A DNA stretch of 64,000 nt from Salminus brasiliensis (lineage: Eukaryota > Chordata > Actinopteri > Characiformes > Bryconidae), in assembly GCF_030463535.1 (NCBI RefSeq), contig NC_132879.1, positions 48,251,094 through 48,315,093 of the forward strand, given 5' to 3'. The notes under the pieces were generated by a model, which was not told the DNA's origin, ran no database searches, and saw nothing but the letters and a program-made list of their open reading frames with translations. Shown here piece by piece: positions 1-32,800 of this stretch (position 1 is the stretch's first letter; every line of letters begins with the position of its first letter). Made by a program: the position numbers and the translations under genes.

Positions 1-62
1 GCTTGCTGAGCCTGGGTAGCGAACCCACAACCTTATCATCATTAGCTGAGCCACCACTGCTT
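1..62 (-). repeat. tRNA-derived SINE, head fragment
   Basis: On the minus strand the sequence has an A-box-like TGGCTCAGCTA followed about 25 nt later by a B-box-like GGTTCGCTACC. That is the internal Pol III promoter layout of tRNA-derived SINEs. It is cut by the window edge. Confidence 0.5.
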
Positions 63-509
63 CACTAAAAGAACCCTTTGTAGCACGGTTGTATGGTTGT
101 GCAAATAAATACTGTGTAAGTATCATGATTTTCTCATGATCAGATGAAATAGTTTCTGGTAACCGATGTCCACATTTTACTTCTCATCTAAAAGCAAGAA
201 CTAACATTCTCAATATGCGTAGACATATTCGCAAGCACAGTTGACCTATTTTATTAAGTTTACTTATATTAAGCCATTTAAACGATGCAGGCAGTAGGCG
301 TGAAAATAGCCTGTAGGCGGGGTGTAAGATAAACATCTATTTACACCTGGTCACTTCATGCGTCGTTCATGCATAATTAATATTTGGAGGAGTGATTTAA
401 TGAATTTTGCACTATGATTGTTTTGCTTCAATGAAAATAGTTGAAGTATCCTTTTATCTGAAGAATGTTTCTGACAGTAAATCACCCTGTGTTCAATTTC
501 TCTCTTCAG

Positions 510-8444
<7,935 letters not shown>

Positions 8445-8718
8445 AGAGATCTGATCTACTGCAGAATGATTGAAGGTGGGGGCAGACTGCTGCAGTACCT
8501 TCAAAGACCACAGCAAGGCAGCAGTATAAAAGGTTTCACGAGAACGGAAGCTGAACTGAAATGAACTGGCTGATGATGATCCAGCACGCTGGGCAGTGCT
8601 TTTAGTAATGATGCGCACAGAACTGGGTACATCTCTGTATGCGTGTGTTCTGGTGGATGGTTACTAATTTGTTCATTTCTGTTGATATAATGCTATTCCA
8701 TTTTTTTCTATGAGCACA

Positions 8719-8724
8719 AATAAA
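8719..8724 (+). terminator. stab2: Candidate stab2 poly(A) signal
   Basis: AATAAA lies about 275 nt after the stab2 stop codon and is the first canonical hexamer seen downstream. The 3' UTR would be about 0.3 kb. The call rests on motif and position only. Confidence 0.6.
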
Positions 8725-8744
8725 CAGTACAAAAGGATGGGCAT

Positions 8745-10700
8745 AGTCTGTGATTCAGAAACTGTGAGGAGTGTTTTACAAAGCAGGTTCTTTTATCAAT
8801 TTTCTTTAATTATTGTCAAGTTTTCTGCCTCCAGATTTCATCATCACTTCTGGTGATTCTGGATATTCGTAACTTATTGATGTTGTGCAGCTTTCCATAG
8901 CTCTGTTCATCATTCTGGAGCTATTCTGCATTTATTACAGTGAACAACATCCTACCAATTCACTGAAATGATATTACTGAAAACAGCGATTCCAAACCTT
9001 TGTATGGTATATATGCATATTTGAAACACACTGACTCATCCCCACATCATTCCTACTGCAATTCTGATCCTTTAATGACAAGATTTTATTTTTAGGTCCT
9101 TTTCAGCCAACTGATTTGCACAGAGATGTATTCAGCCTTGTGTATAGGGGCATACAACATAGACCAATAACTAATAGGGATCTCAAATTTCAGTTTATTT
9201 TTAATGCATACTTATATAATCCATATTTATACAGTCTTTTTTCTCTGGGTCAATACAGCTCTCTCATTAGTTGGGACTTCACGAGTAGAGATTAAGGCCT
9301 AACTCATCAGATTAACCAGCAACATTAATCAAGAACTGACAGAGGAATCAACCAAATCACATTCTGATTTCCAGCGTGCAAAGAAACGTCAGTGTAGGAC
9401 TTCTGTTAGTCCTACATACATCACTGACTGTGAATATGAGCAGTTACCTAACCAGGATTCTGTCAGTTAATAAAAATGGAAAACAGTGGCTGCAGCTCTG
9501 TGCCAGTGCACTTTACTGAAAGAGACACTGTAGCTCTGCAACATACAATGTAAAATGTGTGTTACTGTCTGATCCAGGGTTCAAATCAAGCTTTGAATGT
9601 TTCACATAATCTTACTCTGAAAGCAGAGAGAGTTTATTATTTGAAGAACATCTGAAGAACATTTAGCTCTGATGGAGCTTATGAGAGAAAAAGGTTGAGC
9701 TGTGCAGATTTGGTGGCTGAGGTGAGAGAGCGTGGGTGGCAGGCATATATAAGACCAGTAGAGGAAGGTGTAAGGGCTTTTGTAGTGAAGTCTGTCATGT
9801 TGTTGCTGGTTGAATTTGGATTCAGAGGTTCAGGTATGCTGAGGGCAGCCGTGAAGGAACTGTCAGACGTAGCTGAAAGGGAAGTGTGTGACTGAAGGTG
9901 TAGCACGGTGAGGGATGTAGGCAGTTCTGTTGGTATAGTGTTACTGAGGTTGTGAGTAAAATCCTGTAAGAATCTAATGAAGTGAGCTTTGATGGGAGTG
10001 GGTCTGGGATGCCATACTTTACTGTTTAGCCTCATGGAGTTGATGCTGGCTTAATTCACTAAAACACTGATGAATGTAGGTCTCTATCTGATGACCCCTG
10101 TGAAGAGCTTGCGAGGTAGTGGGTGATTAGAGGGGGGGTGAAGGGAATGAGCTAGGCCTTGTGTGTAACCTTAACTGTTAGGTGAAGCATCTTGTCATTG
10201 TCCTGTATTATTTCAGAGCTAAATGTTCAGAGACAGATGATGGAAATGTTGCTGATCAGATCATAAGCAACCACAGCAACACAAGGGAACGATCTATAGG
10301 GAGATAATAACTCACCTGATAGAGCTTGTGATATAATGAGTAGTTAGAGTGTGAGTAAAGGGAGTGGGATGGGCAGGATTTTGTCTTCCTGTATTATGTC
10401 ATTAGAACAGCCAAACCCATAACAGTAATCTAAAACTGGAATCCTTTAGTAGAGCAAGCAGAAGTTAGCATTATTTTAGATGTGGGTCTTTTCCTTCTTG
10501 TTTAACATTTGTTGCCTGAACTGAGAGCCTACATCTAATAGTCACAGTTCACCACTGAATAAAATAATCACCAAACAGCAAGTATAATAAAATTCATACT
10601 GGCCAAGTCAAATTATTTGCTGAGCTGCAGAATGTCATGCTAAAAAGTCCTCTTTCCATTTTGCTGTGATTATTTTGCTGCTCTTCAGTGAAAGATCTAA
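8745..10700. other. Intergenic spacer between stab2 and hal (3' ends)
   Basis: No gene is seen apart from a decayed retrotransposon-like tail at about 9690-10170. The rest is plain A+T-rich sequence. Confidence 0.6.
9690..10170 (+). mobile_element. Decayed non-LTR retrotransposon tail (candidate)
   Basis: A short frame at 9695-9895 contains ADLVAEVRERGWQAYIRPVE, GVRAFV and AAVKELSDVAE. This resembles the C-terminal tail of reverse-transcriptase polyproteins common in teleost LINE-type elements (a family resemblance I recall, not a search). The following 3' part (GTGGGTCTGGGATGC, GTGAAGGGAATGAGCTAGG) recurs in degenerate form at 12060-12230, which supports a dispersed repeat. Confidence 0.5.
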
Positions 10701-10714
10701 GCTCTATGATCTGT

Positions 10715-10720
10715 TTTATT
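10715..10720 (-). terminator. hal: Candidate hal poly(A) signal
   Basis: TTTATT on the plus strand reads AATAAA on the hal strand, about 90 nt after the stop codon. Only the motif and its position support it. The stab2 and hal ends are therefore about 2 kb apart and convergent. Confidence 0.55.
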
Positions 10721-10807
10721 ACATACACAATCATCACTAGCTACCCTTGGTCTAATTATCATGTTATTTGAGGTGGAAGGGCATTTCAGCCAACTGAAGC
10801 CAGATGT

Positions 10808-22570
<11,763 letters not shown>

Positions 22571-25050
22571 TTCTCAGGAGGTCCAAAATGGAGATCTTTA
22601 GCAGAAAAGCCCAAATTTCAAGTGAGATGTGCAGGTGAAGGAGGTATGTCTAGACTGAGATGGAAAAAAAAGATCCAAAGGTCTAAGAGCAAACTCAGCC
22701 CAGTTAACCATGGATTTAGGAGCTCTCCTCAGAGGGTGTCAATATTTCCCCCATGTCAGTTAAACCAGGAGAGCTGGGCATCACACTGCAGCTGGTGGAG
22801 GTTTATATGTGATCTAAACTGAAAAGAGTTACGGTGTCCGTCTACTGAGTCACCAATTTAGAAAACACATACACTGATGATCACGCTAACACACACACAA
22901 AACTTGGCAAAAACCTTGTGAACATTGAAATATCAGCCCAAAAAGAAGCTCTACCACAAATCATATGTTAGCTGGAGTACTCTCATAGTAATTAGCAACC
23001 AGATGTCGGATTAGAGTGTCAATGGTTTGGTCAGATTGCGTGGTCATTACAGTTTGATTTAAAACACCATTATGGAGAATTGGTATTTTCAGGGCTCCCC
23101 TACAGGTGGAGACTGTAATTACTACATTGAAGACAAATCGCAGTTTCAGCCGCTTCCCTCTCGTGGAACATGTTAATTTTACAAGTTGAGAGATACATAA
23201 CCGGTCTCTGAAGTGGATTAAGCTGGTCTGAGGCAGTACAGCAATATTTCAGGATTTTACCCTCATCACATGACTCGGGTTATGCAGCATTACACGGCTC
23301 TGTCCTGCCAGCTCTTCATAAAGTTGCATGGTGTAGCTTGCAGCATGCTGAGCCTGGAATAGCAACCATAAAGACTATATTCTCTCCATTACAAGCCAGT
23401 GGAGCATTAACATGATTTTTAAGCCTGAAAACTTAAATCTGAAAAAATCTGAAATCTTTAATTATCCGATTTATTTTAAATAAACAAGCAAACAGAAACA
23501 CATCCTATTTTTGCCCATACAGAAAAACAAGCCCGAATAATGACACATTTTTTACATTCTTAGGTTTCCTCATTAGCTGTGGAATATCTTAACTAGGATG
23601 TAAAGTGGTACATGTGTAAGAGAAGCCTCTTTGTGTGTGTGGATGGAGTGCTCCAGTCAGGAATGCTAGAGGATAAAAGTCTAGTGAGAGTATGGAGAGG
23701 TGACAAGCTGTGAGCAGATAAAGAAGGAGGGAATTCCTGATGGAATCCATAGTTGGAGGGGAGTGTAAGACTGAGCAGAGGAGAGGTTAGGGAGGGGTGT
23801 ACAGTATACAGGTCCACAGGACAGAAGCATATGGTATTAGCAGCTCTCCATAGAATGCAGAACCAGTATCTTACTCCCAGTGGGCTCCAGTGGTGTCAAC
23901 ACAGCTTTGTCTTTGTCTCACTTACCTTTGGGACTAATTGTGTTGGTATATGTGTTAATATATTATTTCTGTATGACCGCAAATTAGCCATAAGGGAGAC
24001 TTAGAAAGAGACTTAGAGTTAGAAAGAAGAATACATTTGAATATTAATAAGGCTACATTTTATATCATGAAGGTTATGAATTAAAGTTATTTATTCAAGT
24101 GTTGAACATGAAATATTAGAAAACACTGTTTACACCTAATAAAATATTACCAAATAAATGTTGTTTTTAAGGCCATATGGCATAAAAATGGTTTGCGCAA
24201 CACATTAAATATTGGAGATGCAGAAGTAGAGAAAGTGTACTTTTTGCTTTAGGAGGTAGTAATAAGCAGATGGTTAAGAAGCTTAATAAGGCTTAATAAG
24301 AGCTTCACAGGGACACTGTCTTAACTAAGTTTCTTCATAAGCACATTCCAAATGAACACCCCAGCCACTGCTTGATAGTAGAAATAGGCAGACAGAAAAT
24401 GAATAGCTACTGGATTGTTAAGGCTTCATATAGGCCTTATAAGGGCATTATACACCCCCCCCCCCAATAGTGAAGTGTCAACGTTTACATCATAATTTGT
24501 GGGTAGTGCTCGGGAAACCCCCTTTCTGATGTCATCATGGAATAAAATCACCACACCCTAAACTTGACCTACACACACACACACACATTATACGTTTCCA
24601 ACACACCAGAGCCTTTGGAGCCTCTGGAACAAACATTCCAATGCTGTCAGTTTCCTATAGGTACATCCTCTCTGAAAGCAAGCAGGGGACAAACCCCTGA
24701 CTAAAGCTGCTGGATGAAGTGGTCCTATCCCTGCTGGATCTCACTCCAAGGAGGCGATCCAGATAGCCAATTTTGCCTGAGCAAATACACAGATTGAATT
24801 GTTGGGGGGGAGGGGGGGGCTGCAGATAGGTTGGTGGAATGTGCAGGATAAACAGCCTGGCTAGGAGGAGTACAGCATTGCTGTGGAGAAGCGGAAGATT
24901 CCAGGCAGAACCTGGACAGCACCTGTCAGCTGGGTCCAGAGAGGGTGGTCAACAACAGAACGACAGATTAGCTTTGTCCACACTCATCAGTACCTAACAG
25001 CTGTAAATGTAACTGTACATTTACTACACATGTAGTTTTTCCAATAGTAA
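22571..25050. other. Upstream of hal: 5' UTR/promoter side, no other gene seen
   Basis: The hal promoter must lie here or further right. On the hal strand a T-rich tract followed by CATCTCAG at about 22652-22665 could be the acceptor of a 5' UTR exon. No TATA box can be assigned. A C-run (24457-24467) and G-rich patch (24802-24820) are low complexity. Confidence 0.4.
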
Positions 25051-25483
25051 ATACACTATATGGACAAAAGTATTGGGACAGGCAAGTAAAAAAGACAGTT
25101 ACTCCTGCTTTTGTTGGAGTAGCAGTCTCTACTGTCCAGGGAAGGCTTTCTACTAGAATTTGGAGCATTGCTGTGAGGATTTGATGTTGGACGATGACCA
25201 CCCCACCTTATTCCAAACTCTCCAACTCGTCCCAAAAGTACTGGATGGAGCACCAACCATTATTCCAGAGAACACAGTTCCACTGCTCCACAGCTCAGTG
25301 TTTAATACATATTTAATAGATTTTACTTATCTGCTCCAGAGAGTCCTATTCTACTGGCATTTCTTCTCTGCAGGTACTAGACAAGCTGTGTGTGTGCATT
25401 TTGCACATCTGTGTTAGCAATGGGTGCAACTTTGCTACTGAGTAGCTGAATGCGTTCATTCAAAGGGGTGTCCACAAATATTA
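25051..25483 (+). mobile_element. MITE family A, longest copy
   Basis: The left end is ACTATATGGACAAAAGTATT and the right end GGGGTGTCCACAAATATTA, which is roughly its inverse. The interior has GGAGCATTGCTGTGAGGATT, ACACAGTTCCACTGCTCCAC and TATCTGCTCCAGAGAGTCCT. About 430 bp with no transposase. Copies lie at 6868, 33915, 34280, 36951 and 38760. This kind of element is abundant in ostariophysan genomes, as far as I know. Confidence 0.8.
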
Positions 25484-26299
25484 GGTTTTTTTTATTTTGT
25501 ATATAAAGTTATTAACAGTGGCACATTGGCAAAATGGAGAAATGTTCTTGAGAAAAGTCCTGAAAGAAAGTCTACGTCAGATTCCTGATGTGTTTTTAAA
25601 GTGCAGAATTATTCACAGCTCTACTCTTTTAATGACAGATCGTAAATTAAACAAATGATTAATGTCCGAATCTTTGTAAAAGAAACACAACTGCGGAAGT
25701 GGGTTTTAAAGAAGAAATCGAAGCAGGTCCATTGATCTGCATCTTCAGATTCACACTGAAGCTACATGACTAATGTAGCTAGCAAGCAGGACTGTGCCTT
25801 TAAGACTGATATAGTAGACTGCTTTAGGCTGAATAAATGGATACTTTGAGGGAGCATGCAGGGGTAAAAAACGAGCAACCCCCTTTGTAAACCAACCACC
25901 ACCCCTTTCTCTTACCTTTGGATTTATGTGATAGGTCCACTTGACCTTTGTGTGGGTTTATGTACTAAACACAGCTGTAGTTAATTTCTACACAATGGGC
26001 CTCATTCATGAAACACGAGCAGAACGAACATGAATGTAAATCATTAAAACACTTTTCCCAAAAATGCTTGCATTTAGTAAAGTGTTCATGTCTGAACATG
26101 TTCTTAAGTATGAACAAAACTGATGCCAGCTCCAGACCATGCATACAGTGTGTAACTAAAAGTGTTCTTTGAAATGACTGCACTTCAATTTAAGGAATAA
26201 CTAGAGAATGATACAATAAACAGTACAATTAAATACAATGAAATGAAAGGAAATTACACTCAACAAGCAAACAATCATGTCGTAATACAGTTTAGACTT

Positions 26300-27700
26300 G
26301 TGAGATCCATTGTTTTGTATTTTGCATTCCTTCCATTTTAGAGCCAGCTTTGAGAAGGGAGTCCACCAGTTCCATGCTATTCCTGTAGCTGTCGGTGCTT
26401 GGCTCCTTACTGGAACATTACAGTGGGCGATTGTTGATAGGATCAGGAATTCCTCAGCCCTCTATTGGCGGCATCATCCCAGGAGTTGTAGACAGCTTAA
26501 TCTGTCTACTGCCTGTGGAAACACTGTGGAAACACTGTGGATTGTGCATGTGCTCACTACCCACCATACTAACTGGATCTGGGGTCTGTCTCTTGAAAGG
26601 GAAACAGGTATGATGACCAGTGTTAACCAGTTGAGTTCATAGCTTGAATCCTATATTTTGTATCGCTTATATCTTGGTGGACGGCCCTTTTAAACATTTC
26701 ATTAAACTAAAGAGAAAAATAAAGTTTATAAAAACAACACTCTCAGTTGTGTCTTTTGAATGACAACTGCTAAATTAATGTGGTGCCATGTTGCTGCCAA
26801 CAGTGTTACATCACCACAGCGATGGGTGTTTCATCAGTAGTTTCGCCCTTTTTCTACTCCCTCTAAAGTGCTTTAAGAAACAGAGGGAACCTCAGTCATT
26901 CAGTCAACCTCAGTCAAGTGTTTGACATTGCATGTATAGACTGTTACTCATTCATACGATTTGCCTGTTCCATGCTGCTTTCTCTGAGCAGCGGCGGGGA
27001 CAGAATGCTTTACCTGGGAGTGCCAGACTGGAAATGGCCTCTGGCAGGCCCACGCCCATGCGCCCCATTTCCTACTATAGAAAAGCAGGGATCGCCCTGC
27101 TCCTGTTCCTGGGGAAGCTCCCGTTGGCTGCTTCCTGTGCCCCTCCCACTCTGTGAATAAACAGAATGTTTCTTAGCCCCCAACCTCTCCAAGACAAAAA
27201 AAAACTCTAAACAACCCTAAAACCATAAAATCCCCTTCCTCCTCAGATCTTTCCTCAGTCACTGTGCTCTTAAGCTCTGGCTCTTCTGTCTCTGCTCCGA
27301 AGCCTTTAAAGTCAACACTCACAGGAACAGGCTAAGAATAAAATGTGACATATTGCATCCTCCATCCTGTATCGCTCATCAGGCTCCGTCCACCCCTGCA
27401 ACACTTCCAGGGCGTCGGCCTGTCAAGGCCAATGATCCCAAGGGATGGAAGCTCATTGTTGGGTAAAGTAGTGGGTGGGCCCCCCTGGGGTGGAGGGAGG
27501 ACTGGCGTGGATCTCCCGTCTTGGCTCTATCAGTCACTTTAAGAAGCTTTACAATAGTCCAGGCTGATAAGTCCGCATGGCTCTCAGGTATCAGACCACA
27601 GATAGATGACCAATCTAAAGATGACTGAGAGTCAAAGGTCATCCTTAAGCTTCTCCACATGGACTGGATCCACTCAGCACTGATACCAAGAGAATGTTCC
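26300..27700. other. G+C-richer block of unknown nature
   Basis: Several medium frames (26310-26642 +, 26918-27160 +, 27379-27702 -) are open, with no recognisable family and no consistent splice context. It may be part of a decayed transposon, since a Tc1-like relic follows directly. I assign no gene. Confidence 0.3.
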
Positions 27701-27839
27701 ACTGTCCCTAGGAAAATGCCTGAGCAAAAAGCACAATGACATTGACAACATGGTACAGAAAAAGTCGCTGGACCAGTATTAAGGCCTGATGAAGCCTACA
27801 AGTTCTCCTGAAACCTTCAAGGGATCTTTCAACCCACAA

Positions 27840-28275
27840 TGAACTTACAGTACTGTGCCTTAGGCAGCTTGAAGCAGGCAAGTGAACAGTCAGTTCTTGA
27901 AGTTGATGTGTTTGAATCAGGCCCAAATTTTGATGGCTAGATAACTGGTCAGAACATCTACGATACATCAGGTCTGGTGGGTTTTTTTCTGATATTGAGT
28001 GCTCACACCTTACCAAAAGTGGTCCAAGAAAGGACAACCGGTGAACCAGTGACTGGGTCATAGGCTCCCAAGGCTCTTTGATGTGACCCAAAGAGGTCCC
28101 ACCTCACAGCCTACAGGACATAAAGGATCTGTTGCTAACGTCTTGGTGTCAGATACCACAGGGGACCTTCAGAAGTCTTTTAGGGTCCATGCCACAACGG
28201 GTCAGAGCTGTAGTGATAGCATTAAGGGGACTAACTCAATATTAGGGAGAAGGCGTTTTGGCTGATCTACGTCTG
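27840..28275 (+). mobile_element. Internally deleted Tc1-like transposon
   Basis: The left part (AAGTTGATGTGTTTGAATCA, TTTTGATGGCTAGATAACTG, AAAAGTGGTCCAAGAAAGGA) matches the start of a common fish Tc1-like transposase gene. At about 28085-28095 it jumps directly to the gene's 3' end (ACAGGACATAAAGGATCTG, CTAACGTCTTGGTGTCAGAT, GGTCCATGCCACAACGGGTC). The whole DDE catalytic middle is missing, so this copy cannot move by itself. Recognition is from memory of the family. Confidence 0.75.
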
Positions 28276-28899
28276 AAAGTTATGTAAGGTGCTGTTCCTA
28301 AATGTGCACGAGAAACTGTGTCTATGTGTGTATTAAAAAAATGAAATAACATCAAGGAAACAAGAACTTCACAGTCCATTTCATAGATTTACAGTAATTT
28401 ATAGCCACCTCATAACTGGAGCATCATTGCAGTGTTACAGTTTGTGGTGCTGTCTCCAAACCTGGCTTAAAACATTGCCCCTGATATTCAGCAGTACTCA
28501 GCTCCACTGCATCATGTTTTGAGGTCTGATGAATACAAAGAATAAACACAGAGCTAAAACCTGTACATTTCACTTTGCTGGGTGAGCTGCCCTGCTCTCA
28601 TAGCACAAAGTGAGTTCAATTTGGCTATCCTTTGTTGCATAACAGAAGTGCTGTAGAAATTATGCAACGAGCATCTTGAAATGTCCTCAAATGGCTCAGC
28701 CGCCAACTAGACAGTTATCACACGCTGCAAAGCTTTGCCCGACACTGTTAGTCCTTTTCTCTCTGGAAGCACAGCACAGCTTATGTCACAGGTGGTTCAC
28801 ACATATTAGAAGGCACTGTTAGTAAGATGCTGAAAAGCTGCAGAGAGGTTAAAGGGAGAAGCACATCAGGAGAAAGGACTAAGAAACTCTCTTTGATCA

Positions 28900-29069
28900 A
28901 AGACCTGCATGGGTTACTGAAGTACGTGCACTCGCACACACACAAACACGCACGTTTCCTCCCCCAGCAGTCGGCTCCGCTTGGTACGAGGCTTCTGATA
29001 ACGAGGTGCAGAGTGTTCTGCGTCCTGTCAACTCCTACAGCTCTGTCTCTCTTTACTCGAGTCCTGTGC

Positions 29070-29110
<41 letters not shown>

Positions 29111-29120
29111 AAAAGACCAA
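28900..29120. repeat. (CT)n(CA)n compound microsatellite and flank
   Basis: CT repeats at about 29070-29091 followed by CA repeats to 29110. The rest of the interval 28280-29200 shows no gene. Confidence 0.8.
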
Positions 29121-29218
29121 AAAGACATCTGCAAACATTTCCATCAAGCTATATAACACAGATTGCATTCTGCACCACTACTTACATTAAAATCACAGCG
29201 CTGAAAAGAATAATTATG

Positions 29219-29335
29219 AGAACCACTTTTGGTTCCCTAAAGAACCTTTCATTTGCAATCAAAGGGTCATGACTATAAATGATATGTGTGAGTGTAAAGA
29301 ATTTTTTTAAAGTTTTAAGATCAGCCACATATTGT
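29219..29335. mobile_element. MITE family B copy
   Basis: ACTTTTGGTTCCCTAAAGAA followed by CCTTTCATTTGCAATCAAAG has the family motif. A GTGTGAGTGTAAAGAA segment follows, as in the copies at 11400 and 31870. Confidence 0.55.
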
Positions 29336-29415
29336 AAAGGACCTAAGGGGTGGGGTAAGGGTTGGGCAATATGACCATTTCTTTCCCTTGTTTAATATTT
29401 TTTTGGCCTGTCACC

Positions 29416-29430
29416 CCCCCCCCCCCCCCC
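29416..29430. repeat. Poly-C run
   Basis: About 15 or more C in a row, in an A+T-rich interval without genes (29340-30040). Confidence 0.9.
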
Positions 29431-30042
29431 AATTAAAACTATATTTTGATTTATAATGTATTCATGAGGGAGGACAAACAAACAGATGGACACGTGAGTC
29501 AAGGGGGAAAAAACAATGGACGAGAAACAAATATATAATAATTGATGATGGAAATGATAGAAATAAAGAAATACACAAAGGATTTCATGAAAAGGAACAA
29601 TTAACACTAACTGTTTCTGTCATCTGTTCTATATTATTGTTGTACAGGGACAATGTGGGTGTTTAAGGTGCGTGATAACTTGGTTATTGTCAATATGGCG
29701 ATATTTTATCGTATTGTGATTAATTTTGATTGTGCTTTTCAAGAATATCGATTATATCATCAGTGCTTGAAGAACACTGATCAACTGCATGTTCATTACA
29801 AATGGTGAGATTTGTCTGGTTAATCAGATGAGGAGCAGCAGATGAATTGAATAAAAATCATTGTATTCGGTACGGGAGAGTATGTGAATAGCAGTATTTA
29901 AGAATATGTCGCTACTGATGCATTTTGTCTGCAGTCATGTGTATTATGACAAATATTATAAAAATTATATTTTTACCATATTGCCCACCCCTAGCCCTAG
30001 GCCACTTAACCTCATAAATGGCAAAGCACCCGTCAGGCGCAA

Positions 30043-30125
30043 CACACTTCTATTAGTCCCTGTAGTTATTAAGTAATACACCTCAGTGTGTAATAAGTCT
30101 TTCTGTATTAAGGGGTTAAAGGGCC
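30043..30125. mobile_element. Half copy of foldback family C
   Basis: GTCCCTGTAGTTATTAAGTA, ATACACCTCAGTGTGTAATA and TTAAGGGGTTAAAGGGC parallel the left half of the element at 19262-19402. Confidence 0.5.
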
Positions 30126-31789
30126 TGCATCACGGAAAGCCACATATCAAAGTACATACTTAAAAAAATAGGAGTTTGAAGTAGTATGTAAAATATTAAA
30201 GTTTTAACGCATATCTTCCACTCCATAATCCGACACGGACACGCACAGGGAAACTAAGCTGGAGAACCGGCTCATTGTGAATGCATTGTGTTTTAGTGAT
30301 GTCACAAAACCCAACTCATTTACATACATCTGCCCATTCAGCCTTCAGACGCTCAGCCACGGCCATTCATACTGAAGGTAAAAGGATTGTTTCAGTCCAG
30401 ACTGCTTCATAAATAAGACACACTGAAGGGCTGTCAATCAGAACAGACATCATTAACATATATCATTCTTAAAGGCACAGTAACAAAAAACTGTCTGTTT
30501 AAAAGAGATACTTGTTTTATTTTTGTTGTATAAACCTATGCAAGTGTCTCACATTGGCCTCTATTGAAAAAGCTGTTGGTACACGAACCTGGTTTCGTGA
30601 CATTGGCTCTTTTTGTGCCAGCGTCCTCAGAACACTAACTGAAACATAGTGAGGGAGGACCCAGAAGCCGGGGAAGCGAGTGGATATCATTGCTAGGCTA
30701 AATCCCTAGCTGACCTCTAAATATAAGTAAAAGGATTTGGTCCTTTAAAGTATTATTTTTTTTCCAAGAACAATATATACAAGCCAAGAACCATTTAGAA
30801 ACCATTTGAAAGTGTGTAAATCAGCATGGAATCAGTCAGGGGATTGATCTGTTTAGCCTTCATGTGATAAAGTGATGCATTCCTTTGTGTCAGGTTTTTT
30901 CCCTCCTCCAGTTGGATCTACCTCAGAGCTAGATATATACTTAGGCTATGCGTGACAATGCCAAGTCTTAGGATCTGTTTCCTTACTCAGTGCCATTTTC
31001 ACCATTACACTGGAGCCACAATGGAACATCAGGATGATCATGGTATTGTGGGAGTCTATTATGCTGACAAACAGGAGATATACTGCAAACTCTATACTGG
31101 AGAAAAAGTACAGTGCAGCCAAAAAAAATCCCCTTTGTATTTACTCTCTGCTTCTGTGGTTTACTGAAACTCACCATTCATTTTTAGAATGAATTCACAG
31201 AATATTGTTAAACATATCAGATATGTGTATTTTATACAGTATACATGATGTAAAAAAATTAATCAAAAGATATTTAGGCAGTAATAATGTATAATAGTAT
31301 ATACCTGTATATCTGCATTTAAATCGTGTTACTAAAGCTATTCACATTTTTTTAAGGAAAATTAAAAAGCAATTTAAATAATAATTAATATCCATTGTAA
31401 TTATCTGGTGAAAAGCAGTTCCATTAGTTACTCTGTTACTGTCCTGAAATGTACTTTGATAGGCTTTATTTGTGAACTTAAGTAAGGTCATTAACATCTA
31501 GCTATCTTATCTTACACTAAACCTTAAATCTAACCTAATTAAACCTAAGTAATATATAAATATAGAATATAAATTATCTGCTTCCCGGACGGCTCTATGT
31601 ATTATGGCACAGCAGCCCCGTGTTTTCACAGTCTTAATGTTTAGGTTTTCCATATTTTATTTCTGCTAACTGAGACACTGAGACTGAAAGGACACCACTA
31701 AGAGGGCCAGGTGCTCAGACCAATGGAGACCAAACCTAAGCTGCTCTGTGGATGGAATCTAACCCTTGCTTGCAACACTTGCTGCATAC
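30126..31789. other. Intergenic, no gene seen
   Basis: A+T-rich sequence with a short frame at 30952-31167 that I do not recognise. I find no splice-linked coding signal on either strand. Confidence 0.5.
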
Positions 31790-31925
31790 AAAGGTGCTAC
31801 GAAGGGTTCTTTGAGCAATGCCATGGAGGAACCACTTTTGGTTCCATGAAGAAGAGCCATGTTTTGTTGAAGAGCTGTGAGTGTGAAGAATATTTAAATT
31901 GGATAAAGAACGTTTAAAAGGGTCT
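31790..31925. mobile_element. MITE family B copy
   Basis: AAGGGTTCTTTGAGCAATGC, GGAACCACTTTTGGTTCCAT and a GTGAGTGTGAAGAA segment, then AAAGAACGTTTAAAAGG. Same order as the copy at 35420. Confidence 0.65.
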
Positions 31926-32379
31926 TCACACACTCTACTCCTCGTCATGGTATGACTCTACTCTACGTACTCTTAGTCATGGTATGACTTAAAACTGAAG
32001 ATCATAGTTTTCCTGAAGAGTTCCCAAAGAATTCCAATCAGGAAACAAGACCGGTAAGTTACTCATTGTTTAAGCAGCTTTTGGGGATGTACTTTTGCAC
32101 TTCTGCTGAAGTTGTTTTTGGGATGAAACTGTTACTTTATAGCATTACTTCACAAAAATAGGTTTAGACTACTCCAAACTCTGTGAAAAAGCAAGGAAAG
32201 GTAAACAGCTTCAGGTAACAAGGTTACACTCAGCTGTTCTTAGATTATCACATTTATGGTGGATCAAAAAAATAGATCTTCTTTTTGGGTGGAATGTCTC
32301 ATGCTAAAAGCTCTGTAGAGGAAAGCCTTTTTTTCAGAAGTCAGATGATTCAGCCTTCCTGTCAGCTCCAATCAGCAAG

Positions 32380-32800
32380 GCAGAAGTTATGTGCGAGCTC
32401 CCATCACTGACTGCAAAAGATGGATGGCGCTGCGAGTCAGGCAATCAAATCCTGCCCATGCTCAGATGTAAACAGTCATAAATGAATGTCTGAAGGAGGT
32501 GTGTTTGAGGAGGAGGTCTTGACCCTGTCCCGCTGGTACTTGGCACAGCATCACGGCCGTGCATCCGTACAGAGAGAGAGAGCTGAATGTGCACTCACAT
32601 TCCTCAAATGCTCCCATCATTGTTGGCCTCTAATGAGGCGCGGCTGCAAGCTGCTGAGCTAATGGGGGAAGAATTCAGCAAGCAGAGAGACCTGCGAGCT
32701 GCAAATAACATCATCAGACCTCAGTGCCAATCTAATGCTGAATCCCTCTCGACAAATCAACACACCTCACTTCATATGGAGACAGGCTCTTCTTTGTAGC
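32380..32800. other. Unique, higher-complexity block (possible conserved non-coding element)
   Basis: This 420-bp block has balanced base composition, no repeat motif that recurs in the window, and no splice-framed reading frame. It contains CTAATGAGGCGCGGCTGC and other stretches such as ATCATCAGACCTCAGTGCC. It stands out from the repeat-filled spacer around it. Conservation cannot be judged from one sequence. Confidence 0.3.

Noticed and set aside
26395-26613. Small protein-coding gene
   Set aside because: Overlapping frames compete, no family resemblance, no splice or start context.
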